Assembly (NCBI GenBank): GCA_049602155.1
Contig: JBMYRH010000009.1
Coordinates: 62,001 to 126,000 of the forward strand
DNA length: 64,000 nt
DNA from: JBMYRH01 sp049602155
Lineage (GTDB): Bacteria > Myxococcota_A > UBA9042 > PHBI01 > JBMYRH01
Direction: 5' to 3'
The translations under genes and the position numbers were made by a program. Shown here piece after piece: positions 52,478-59,794 of the stretch. Position 1 is the first letter of the stretch. Every line of letters starts with the position of its first letter. The notes under the pieces are model-generated. The model did no database searches. It was not told where the DNA came from and saw nothing but the letters and a program-made list of their open reading frames with translations.

Positions 52478-53782
52478 GTGGCCATGAATGCACGCCCCCT
52501 ATTGTTCGCCTTGTCCCTCTTTTTGCTCCCGTCTGCAGGCGCCTGCGTGGACGTCGGGACTGACCCTGGCCCCGAGCCCACGGTGCCGGACATCGAGGAG
52601 CCTACGGTGGAGGGCTGCGAAGAGGCGGAGCAGCAGACGTATCGATGCCGCGACAACGAAGAAGAGGTCCAGATCTGTAAAGAGGCCGCTGTGGGTGAGT
52701 TCGTCTGGGATACGATCGACTTCTGCGAGGAGGATCAGGGCTGCTTTGCGAGCCCCTTGAACGCCTACCCCGCCTGCATGTCGAAGTTCGACTGCTATTC
52801 TGTGGTCTACGAGCTGATCTCATGTGACAGCGCCCCTCAGCTGGGCGCTTATGATCGCATTGAGTGCAGAAACGGTGTGGAGCGCCTGGCCCTCGATGAT
52901 AGCTATCAGGACCTCTACACCTGCTATTACGACTTCAACTGCCACGAGACGAAAAACCCGACCGACTGCGTCATGGAGCGGTGCAGTGACTTGCTCCTCG
53001 CGTGCGTGGAGGGTGAGGCAGGCCCCCCAAGAGCCGGTAGTGAGGCATCGAGCCCAGAGCCCAGCATCCCAGATGAGGGTGGAGCCGACGTGTCAGAGGA
53101 AACGGAGGATCCCGGGGTGGGAGCCGATGCGTCGAATGATGAAAGTGTCGATGCCGTCTCAGCCGAGAACCCTCCCGGAGCACTTGAGGTGCCCGAGGGG
53201 TGCGAGGTGGACTTCATCACCTGCGTCTCGGGTTGCGTGCCGACCTGCCTCGCAGACTGTGACTCCAGTACCGAGGGCCCGGTGACGGACTACGCGCACG
53301 GCCTTTGTCAGCAAGAGTGTCCCTCGAGCTGTGTCGAGACGTGCGCAGCGGAAGAAGATCATATGGGGCCGATGGAGCTCTTGGGCATGGGGAACTGTGC
53401 GACCCAATGCGCCAACGTCTCGGGCATGTCGATTCAAGCATGTTTGCTGCAGCAATGCCCTCAGGCTGTCGCGCCTTGCTTCCAGGGCACCTTTGGGAGC
53501 TCAGAGGTGTGCTCGGAGACCGTTGAGTGTCTGTTCCAGTCAGTCTCTGCTGAGCCTGTCACCTCGACCCTTGAGTGCGCCGCAGAGGCTACCCAAGACA
53601 CCCTGGATCAGGCGGTCGCAGTGCTCGCCTGTGTGTCTGAAGCGACCCGGGCAGGCGAGCCATGCGCTTGGGATGCCTCCTCTCTCCCGTGGGCCGATCA
53701 TGTGGCCGCGGAGGCCGCGTGCTTCGCCGAGGCTTGCGGTCCTGAGCTCTACAGTTGTCCCAGCGACCTGTTCGGTAACTGA
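52478..53782 (+). CDS. Cys-rich secreted protein of unknown function
   Basis: A 434-residue protein starting at GTG 52478 (GGTGGAGG 13 bases upstream) or ATG 52484. The signal peptide (PLLFALSLFLLPSAGAC) ends in a possible lipobox cysteine. Two Cys-rich globular halves, about 45-180 (for example GCEEAEQQTYRCRDNEEEVQIC, FDCYSVVYELISC) and 240-430 (CVSGCVPTCLADC, CQQECPSSCVETCAAEE), flank an acidic Ser/Pro/Glu/Asp linker (about 183-240). The even, dense Cys spacing points to many disulphides and an extracytoplasmic location. Such proteins are common in Myxococcota-like genomes and mostly uncharacterised. Convergent with the kinase gene. Confidence 0.75.
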   Translation: MAMNARPLLFALSLFLLPSAGACVDVGTDPGPEPTVPDIEEPTVEGCEEAEQQTYRCRDNEEEVQICKEAAVGEFVWDTIDFCEEDQGCFASPLNAYPACMSKFDCYSVVYELISCDSAPQLGAYDRIECRNGVERLALDDSYQDLYTCYYDFNCHETKNPTDCVMERCSDLLLACVEGEAGPPRAGSEASSPEPSIPDEGGADVSEETEDPGVGADASNDESVDAVSAENPPGALEVPEGCEVDFITCVSGCVPTCLADCDSSTEGPVTDYAHGLCQQECPSSCVETCAAEEDHMGPMELLGMGNCATQCANVSGMSIQACLLQQCPQAVAPCFQGTFGSSEVCSETVECLFQSVSAEPVTSTLECAAEATQDTLDQAVAVLACVSEATRAGEPCAWDASSLPWADHVAAEAACFAEACGPELYSCPSDLFGN

Positions 53783-53798
53783 GCTTCGAGAACAGGCC

Positions 53799-56700
53799 TC
53801 AGGAGATCTTCTGACCCGTGAGGCCAAGGATGGCCTCATTGTCCGGCGTGCTGACCCACGTCTTCCGCTTCTCAGCGTCCTCGATCGTGCCGGCGATACT
53901 GCGGAGCGCGTCGACGGCTTGCAGCATCAACGCGTCTGCTGCCTGCTTCCGCCCCACGCCTCGCCTCGCCCGACTCAGGACGAAGAGCAGCTGATGGGTA
54001 AAGCGCGTCCAACCCGTCTTCCGTTGACCTAACTGAAGGGCGTCCTCTGCGAGCTGCAGTCCTTCGACAGGCTTCCCTGCCTTGATGAGCGCTTGAGAGC
54101 CGTAGGCAGAGGCGCGCGCAGCGCGACCAAACGCCTGGCGTCTCGTCGCTTGAATGACCAAAGAGTGCGCCTCTTTGGCCATCTTCGCCGCGACGGCCGC
54201 GGGGGCCTTCTGGAGGCTGAGGTTCATCAGCCCGAGGCGCGCGTCGGCCATCAGCATCCAATCAGGTGTGTCGCGCACGATCGCCGTGACCCTCTGGAGT
54301 CGGTCAGCCGCCTCACCACGACGGCGCTCAAGCTGAAGGGCCGCGGCTTCGGCCAAGAGGGCCTGGCCCATGGCCACGGCGTCCGCGTCGCGCTCGCCGA
54401 GCTGGGCAGCTTGCTCCGCATGATCCCGGGCGGAGGCCGCCCAGCCGAAGTCGACATGGAGACGCGCGAGGTCAAGCTCGACACGAGAGGAGAGCCCGCG
54501 CACGTGGTCGGCTGGCAGCTCGATAGAGACCTCGATGAGCGCCTCTAGGGCGGCCTCTGGTCTCCCTGCCTGGACGAGCAAGCGCGCAGCTAAGATATCT
54601 GCGGTGAGTTCATGGTTGCGCTCTCCAGCTTGCTCTGCTGCGGTGCGGTACTCATCGACAGCTTGCTGAGCATCACGAGTCCACTCAAGCTCCGTTAAGA
54701 TCTCCGCCAAGGCGCCCATCAGCCGCATCCATACTGCAGGCCGAGGACGTTCACCCTTGCGCGCGTCCTGGATCGCCTGAAGCGCGCCGGCCGTGTCACC
54801 TGTAGCATAAGCGCTCATGACGCGCGCCCAGCTCCGCAGACCGAGGGCATCCACACCGGGGCGACCAGGCTCAAGGGCGACGCGCGCCTCGGCCTGTCGC
54901 GCCATTCGTGTCCAATCCTTTTGCTCAAAGGAGGAGACCACCTGGGTCTCCAGAGCGAAGGCGAGGGTGGGCATATGGGCGGCCTCGGTGCCCACCTCGA
55001 CGAGCGCTGCGCTGGCCTTGTCGAAGGCGTCGAGATCTCCCTCCTGCATCGCATGACGGACACGGGCCTTATAGAGCATCGCCCGCCATCGCCACGCTTC
55101 ATCAGCCTCCTCGGGTCCAAGTTGCCGCTCGAGCAGCTCCTCCGCTTGATCGAGGAGCGCCGCGGAATGCGCTGCAGCGTCTGCGCCTCCGGACTCTGAC
55201 GCGGCGACGACGAGGTGGGGGGCGGCGAGCACAGGCCGGTCGGAGAGGATGAGGTGATCGGCGACGAGCTTACGTTGGCCGTTGAAGCGCTCCTCAGCGT
55301 GGATAGCGCGGGCCAGCCGGCGGTGGAGCTGTTGACGCTCCCCGCTGGGCAGCGACTCATAGATGCCCTGCCGCCAGCGATCGTCACTGACCAGCAGCAT
55401 GCCGTCGCCTTGTGACGCTAAGACGCCATCGGTCAGCAGCGAAGGTACGTACTCGGCGTCGTCGTCGAAGTAGCGCTCAATGATGGTCTCAGGGAGCGCC
55501 TGCTGGAGGATCGCGAGGAGGGCGTCTAGACGCCCAATCTCGTCGCCGCTTGGTGCAGCCAGGGTCGCGTCGACACCCGCTTCCAAGACATAGCCGCCGC
55601 CCACGCGCTTCAATGTGCCGCGTCGGAAGAGGTCGTGCATGACGGCGATGAGGCCCGCGGGGGCCCCCTTAGCGGACTCGTGGAGGCGCTTGAGCTGCTC
55701 GGGGCCGATGACCCCGCGACCTACGGTTCGCTCCATCCACAGCGCGGTTTGCTCTAAGCTGATGGGTTGAAGGGGGACGACCGTCGCCTCTTCCATCTTG
55801 ATGAATTGTTCGAAGGCGTCTGGCGCCGTCGGCTCCTCGTCTGGGTTCACGCTGGCCATGACGCGCAGCTTCTCGTTTCTCGCTGCAGTGAGGGCAGCCT
55901 GTAACACCGCGATACTTGAGCGGTCGGCGCGCTGCAGGTCCTCGATCACCAAGAGCGTCGGGCCATGAAGCCGCGTCAGCATGGTCGCCGCACCACTGCA
56001 GCCTCGAAGCAGCTCCTCATTCTCGTCAGGGTTCTCTGCTTGTCGCAGCCTGCTGAAGATGTCGATGGCGGGCTTGAGGCATTCCAGTGGACCTTCTGTG
56101 CCCGTGAACCGGAGGCGAATGACGCGCGATCCACCGACCGCGCCTCGGTCTGCGAGCTCATGGAGCAACCAAGAGGCGTCGTATCCGCCGGGCGCGCGCG
56201 CGACGAGCAGCCGGGGTCGGTCGGTCTCGATCGCCATGCCTGGCTTGAGCCAGGAGAGGCAGCTGTCGCCGGCCCCCAAGAAGTCATCACGGCCTGGAAA
56301 TGGGCTCGACTGCAGGTGCTTACCGAAGGCGCTCTCGGTCTCGATCAGCGGCGTCTGCTCTGTGGCCTCGCAAAGACGCACGAGCACCTCGTGGGCGTGC
56401 GATGGTCGGTTGTCTGGGTCGGGTGACAGCAGCTCATAGATGAGCGCCTCGACGCCTGGGGGGCAGTCCGGGTGGGAGATCTTCGGCGGCTGGTTCTTGA
56501 GGCGCGCTTTGAGGAGCTCGTTCTCGTCGCTCCCTGACCAGGGGCGCTTCCGCTCCACCAGCTCGTAGAGGACCAAACCGAACGCGTAGAGGTCAGAGCG
56601 CTGATCGAAGGGGTCGCCGGCGAGCATCTCGGGGGCACAGTACTCGGGCGTCCCGATGAAGAACCCCTCTGGGGCCTTACCCAATCGGGTAGCGACCCCG

Positions 56701-57161
56701 AGGTCGATCAGACGGCAGGCCCGGTCTCCCGTGTCTTGCATGTCGACGAGGACGTTGCCTGGCTTCAGATCTCGATGCAGCCACCCCATGCGATGGATGT
56801 AGTCGAGGGCGCGTAAGAGCTGTGTCATCCACGGCCAAGAGTCTTGAAGGCGCTTTACACGTCGGATCGCTAGGATCAGCGGGATTCCGCGACAGTACTC
56901 GAGTGAGAAGTAGGGCACCTCACCCCCGCGCGGGTGCTTGGCGAAGCCAAAGTCATGGACGCGCGGGATGTTGGGGTGGTCGAAGCCTCGCTGGGCGACG
57001 AACTCGTCGAGGAAGGTCCCAATGGAGTGGCGAAATTCGGGGAGCAATATCTTGATGGCGACGGGATCCGAGGCCTCAGCGAGGTCTCGCGCCAACAAGA
57101 CACGCCCCATCCCACCCTCACCGAGGGTGCGCTGGAGTTGGTAACGACCGTCCCAAGTCAC
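53799..57161 (-). CDS. Large Ser/Thr kinase-ATPase-TPR regulator with degenerate P-loop
   Basis: A 1120-residue protein. The kinase domain (about 6-265) is complete: GEGGMGRV loop, Lys37 in VAIKIL, HRDLKPGN with Asp131, DLG in place of DFG (153-155), GTPEYCAPEM and RSDLYAFGLVLYE. It is followed by an AAA/NTPase-like region (about 315-600) in which Walker B is recognisable (TLLVIEDLQRAD, residues 402-413) but the Walker A position reads ARAPGGYDAS without the GK[ST] lysine. Residues about 640-1110 are helical TPR-like repeats (ALLDQAEELLERQLG, AEQAAQLGERDADAVAMGQALL). The plan resembles PknK/MalT-like kinases. The ATG overlaps the stop of the preceding gene by 4 bp. Confidence 0.9.
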   Translation of the reverse strand: MTWDGRYQLQRTLGEGGMGRVLLARDLAEASDPVAIKILLPEFRHSIGTFLDEFVAQRGFDHPNIPRVHDFGFAKHPRGGEVPYFSLEYCRGIPLILAIRRVKRLQDSWPWMTQLLRALDYIHRMGWLHRDLKPGNVLVDMQDTGDRACRLIDLGVATRLGKAPEGFFIGTPEYCAPEMLAGDPFDQRSDLYAFGLVLYELVERKRPWSGSDENELLKARLKNQPPKISHPDCPPGVEALIYELLSPDPDNRPSHAHEVLVRLCEATEQTPLIETESAFGKHLQSSPFPGRDDFLGAGDSCLSWLKPGMAIETDRPRLLVARAPGGYDASWLLHELADRGAVGGSRVIRLRFTGTEGPLECLKPAIDIFSRLRQAENPDENEELLRGCSGAATMLTRLHGPTLLVIEDLQRADRSSIAVLQAALTAARNEKLRVMASVNPDEEPTAPDAFEQFIKMEEATVVPLQPISLEQTALWMERTVGRGVIGPEQLKRLHESAKGAPAGLIAVMHDLFRRGTLKRVGGGYVLEAGVDATLAAPSGDEIGRLDALLAILQQALPETIIERYFDDDAEYVPSLLTDGVLASQGDGMLLVSDDRWRQGIYESLPSGERQQLHRRLARAIHAEERFNGQRKLVADHLILSDRPVLAAPHLVVAASESGGADAAAHSAALLDQAEELLERQLGPEEADEAWRWRAMLYKARVRHAMQEGDLDAFDKASAALVEVGTEAAHMPTLAFALETQVVSSFEQKDWTRMARQAEARVALEPGRPGVDALGLRSWARVMSAYATGDTAGALQAIQDARKGERPRPAVWMRLMGALAEILTELEWTRDAQQAVDEYRTAAEQAGERNHELTADILAARLLVQAGRPEAALEALIEVSIELPADHVRGLSSRVELDLARLHVDFGWAASARDHAEQAAQLGERDADAVAMGQALLAEAAALQLERRRGEAADRLQRVTAIVRDTPDWMLMADARLGLMNLSLQKAPAAVAAKMAKEAHSLVIQATRRQAFGRAARASAYGSQALIKAGKPVEGLQLAEDALQLGQRKTGWTRFTHQLLFVLSRARRGVGRKQAADALMLQAVDALRSIAGTIEDAEKRKTWVSTPDNEAILGLTGQKIS

Positions 57162-57994
57162 GCCTCAGCACCTCCCATGGTCGCTGAGAGCCACAAAGGG
57201 ACGACGGTCCGGGCATCTCGAGAGAGCTGAGTCTTGAGTCGGGCCGCTGTGGGGGCACCGCGGGCCACCTCGTACAGGTACGTCACAGACCAGGGGCCGT
57301 TTCCAGGTGTGACTGCGATCATCGCCCCGCTCGCCCTTGCGCGCTTGAGTTGCTTGGGCGTGGGTGGGCTTGAGGAGTGATCGCCGGGCACTTGAACGCT
57401 GAATTCGATCGCGTCGGAGGTGACGGAGAGGGCGACTCGGGGGCGATCGAGGAATCCAGGGGCTCCTTCACCCTCTGCCCACGTCATCGTGACGTGGTCG
57501 ATAGACTTCATATGGGCTTCGAGCCGCCACGCAGACGTCCTGTTGGCCTCGGACGGAGAAGGATGCAATCGGTCGTTAGAGAGGCGCACCAACGTGGGGT
57601 GGAGCGCGTCCCCTAACGCAGCGAGGCCATCCCTCACTTGCTGGCGAAACAGGTTGTGCGTGGGATCGGCCGCGTGATGCCCAAGGGACATCAAAGCGTC
57701 GCGGCTCACGAAGGGCGTCTCATCATCGTTCGCTGGCAAGATCACCGTCTCTGCGCTGTCGAACGCGACCCTCTCCTCGGGCTCAGCGACCGCTTTGATG
57801 GGCGCGACGACGGGGGTTGGGATGAGGAGCGGACCCTGAGCGCTCAGCCAAGTGAGCACATCCTGGCTGATGAACCGCACCTGATCGGCGATCACCACCC
57901 GTGGCATATCAGTCTCCTGAATCAGGCGAGCCAGGAGAGGTGGGTCGATTTGAAGGAGCTTCGCCAACTCCACGTCGGTCAACACCGGTGCCAT
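57158..57994 (-). CDS. Hypothetical protein with HTH/excisionase-like N-terminus
   Basis: A 278-residue protein. Residues 4-52 (LTDVELAKLLQIDPPLLARLIQ, MPRVVIADQVRFISQDVLTWLS) look like a MerR/excisionase-type winged helix that ends with the usual Trp-Leu. After a Pro/Glu linker (55-85) there is a C-terminal domain of about 180 residues with strands (HVTMTWAEGEGAPGF, VALSVTSDAIEFSVQVPG, GAMIAVTPGNGPWSVTYLY) that I cannot assign. It overlaps the kinase gene by 4 bp, so the two proteins are made together and may work as a regulator-kinase pair. Confidence 0.7.
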   Translation of the reverse strand: MAPVLTDVELAKLLQIDPPLLARLIQETDMPRVVIADQVRFISQDVLTWLSAQGPLLIPTPVVAPIKAVAEPEERVAFDSAETVILPANDDETPFVSRDALMSLGHHAADPTHNLFRQQVRDGLAALGDALHPTLVRLSNDRLHPSPSEANRTSAWRLEAHMKSIDHVTMTWAEGEGAPGFLDRPRVALSVTSDAIEFSVQVPGDHSSSPPTPKQLKRARASGAMIAVTPGNGPWSVTYLYEVARGAPTAARLKTQLSRDARTVVPLWLSATMGGAEA

Positions 57995-58030
57995 GGCCTG
58001 GAGTCTAGCCCGACCAGAGGGCTCTGCCTA

Positions 58031-58051
58031 GGTCCCCTTGGGACCATTTTT
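58031..58051 (+). terminator. Rho-independent terminator pointing right
   Basis: GGTCCC (58031-58036), loop CTT, GGGACC (58040-58045), then ATTTTT to 58051. This is a compact, good intrinsic terminator, but it faces the plus direction while both adjacent genes are on the minus strand. On the minus strand no T-tract follows. Confidence 0.6.
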
Positions 58052-58092
58052 ACGATCGCGCGGTCGTGTCGACCCAAGACGGGTTGGTTTGC

Positions 58093-59619
58093 TCAGCGCG
58101 TGCGCGACCTGCGCATCTGCTTTCCAGCTTTTGGTGCTGCCTTCTCTTTGCTCTTTTTCTTCGCCTTTTGGGGGATCACGTTGACGGACGGAGGGGCAGG
58201 TGCCCGCCTGGTGACTGGACGCTTGGGTACAGCTGTCCGTGTCCGTTTAGGGGTCACCCGTCGCGATCGGGTCGCCGGTGGTGCCACGATTTTACGTGTC
58301 GTCGTTCGTGGACGCACGGCGGGCCGTGTCGGGCGCGTCGTGCGGGTCGCTTTGGGTCGTGGCGCGGGTCTCGGCGCTGGGCGCTGGGCGGCAGGTCGCC
58401 GTGGTGCTGCGCGTCGCGCTGCTGGCCGCTCCGGCGCTGCACTGCGGCGCCGTTGAGCAGCAGGAGGCTCGCGTGTGGGACGTGACTGACCGCTGGGGCG
58501 TGCATCTCTCCGACGCTCTGGAGGTTGAGCGTAGCGTGGGTTTGTCGCAGGGAGTGGGCGTCGAGGTTCAGCACGTCGGGTCTCTTCCTCTTCGTCGTCG
58601 CCTCTGTCTTCGGGGCGATACGGCTTGGCCGTCTCGGACCACAGGTGTGTGGCTGCCTCCTCGGTCTTTTTGGGCTTCACGACGACGGTCGGCGTCGCAG
58701 GGCTGTGGCCCTTCGGCTTCACGACGACGGTCGGGGTACTGGATGCCTCGGCATATCGCGCGGCGCGGGTGCGTGTGTGATGGTGAACATGACCGTGGCC
58801 GTGCGCGTGGTGGTAGTGGGCGTAGTGTCCGTAGAGCAAATGCCCAGGTCGATGCCACGTCCCAGCGACCCAATGGCCTGGGAGCCAGCGATGGCCGTCC
58901 CAACAGCCGGGGGCCCAGGAGTAACCATGGCGGTGTGCGGGCCGCCAATAGCCCAGCCCCCATACGTAGTTCGTGGCGTAACCGGGGACCCAAATGAAGC
59001 CTGATCGGCGCGTGATTGGTGACCAGTAGCCGCCGTACCAGACGCCGTCTGCGTAGTAGCCGTTGACCCAGGCGTAGCCGTCCATGCTCGAGGGTCGCCA
59101 AAACCCAATCCGCCAAAGGCGCTGTGGGCCCAGGACGTGACCGGGGACCCAGACGGACTCGATCCGGTCGGTCGTGGGGCGCCAGTGACCTGAGATCCAC
59201 GCACCGTCATCATCGTAATAGCCGTCGATCCACTCGAAGCCTTCGGCAACCTCGACGCGCCAGAAGCCCTGGACCCACACGCCATCATCGGCGCGGTGAC
59301 CGCGCACCCACCGGTAGGTCTCACCGTCTTGAGGCGCCTCGGGGATCCACTGACCGGGGACGTTGAGTCCGTAGTCGTCGACATGAGGTGGGATCCAACG
59401 CTCATCGGGGCGCTCAGGTTCCCTGTAAAACCCCTGAATCCACGTCTCGTCTGCCGCGCGATGTCCAGGGACCCAGACCCACCCATCCGCTTCGGCTGCA
59501 GCGGCGTCAGAGCTATGTGTGATGGACGCGGGCGCTTGCGCATACGCCGGAACAGAGGCGGCACATATGAGCGCCGTCAGCGCGGCTGCGAGGGTGTGGT
59601 TGATTGAAGGGCTGGGCAT
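58093..59619 (-). CDS. Secreted WxxGxW-repeat protein with basic tail
   Basis: The ATG at 59619 is preferred: AGGAG lies 6 bases upstream and the product begins with a signal peptide (NHTLAAALTALICAASVPAYAQA). The 508-residue protein has about eight Trp/Gly-rich repeats between residues 45 and 255 (WVWVPGHR, YRWVRGHR...WVQGFW, FEWIDGYY...WISGHW, YAWVNGYY...WYGGYW, FIWVPGY...WGLGYW, YSWAPGCW...WLPGHW), the WxxGxW/YXWGXW repeat seen in outer-membrane or surface proteins. Then come a His-rich stretch (GHYAHYHHAHGHGHVHHH), two 14-residue copies containing PTVVVKPK, and a ~200-residue Arg/Pro/Ala/Lys-rich tail of very high pI. Binding to polyanions or metal is plausible; no function is known. Confidence 0.83.
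   Translation of the reverse strand: MPSPSINHTLAAALTALICAASVPAYAQAPASITHSSDAAAAEADGWVWVPGHRAADETWIQGFYREPERPDERWIPPHVDDYGLNVPGQWIPEAPQDGETYRWVRGHRADDGVWVQGFWRVEVAEGFEWIDGYYDDDGAWISGHWRPTTDRIESVWVPGHVLGPQRLWRIGFWRPSSMDGYAWVNGYYADGVWYGGYWSPITRRSGFIWVPGYATNYVWGLGYWRPAHRHGYSWAPGCWDGHRWLPGHWVAGTWHRPGHLLYGHYAHYHHAHGHGHVHHHTRTRAARYAEASSTPTVVVKPKGHSPATPTVVVKPKKTEEAATHLWSETAKPYRPEDRGDDEEEETRRAEPRRPLPATNPRYAQPPERRRDARPSGQSRPTREPPAAQRRRSAAPERPAARRAAPRRPAAQRPAPRPAPRPKATRTTRPTRPAVRPRTTTRKIVAPPATRSRRVTPKRTRTAVPKRPVTRRAPAPPSVNVIPQKAKKKSKEKAAPKAGKQMRRSRTR
58673..58734. repeat. Two 20-bp exact direct repeats inside the WxxGxW gene
   Basis: The same 20 bases occur at 58673-58692 and 58715-58734, offset 42 bp (14 codons), and encode the duplicated PTVVVKPK motif. 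They are an in-frame coding repeat and a possible site of unit gain or loss. Confidence 0.8.
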
Positions 59620-59632
59620 TGGAGCTCCTAGG

Positions 59633-59670
59633 TCGCGGGCGTCTGAGAACTCAGACGATGGCCCCCGCGA
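59633..59670. repeat. Two-part hairpin in the 5' region of the WxxGxW gene
   Basis: An inner stem GTCTGAG (59641-59647) / CTCAGAC (59650-59656) with a 2-base loop is enclosed by an outer stem TCGCGGG (59633-59639) / CCCGCGA (59664-59670). It lies 14-51 bases upstream of the ATG at 59619. It may be an operator, a cruciform or a structured leader. Confidence 0.5.
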
Positions 59671-59794
59671 TTTATTCAACGCGCCCTGCAAGCATGTCGA
59701 CCCGCGGGTCTCCAGGCAAGACAAAGGCCCCGAAGCTAGGCGCGTGATGGCCAGCCTCGGAGCCCTTGTGGAGACTCACGATCGCGTCGGTCCG

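Noticed and set aside
53795..53825. GGCCTCA/TGAGGCC inverted repeat at the convergent end of the Cys-rich and kinase genes as a terminator
   Set aside because: The loop is 18 bases, one arm lies inside the kinase coding sequence and no T-tract follows on either strand.
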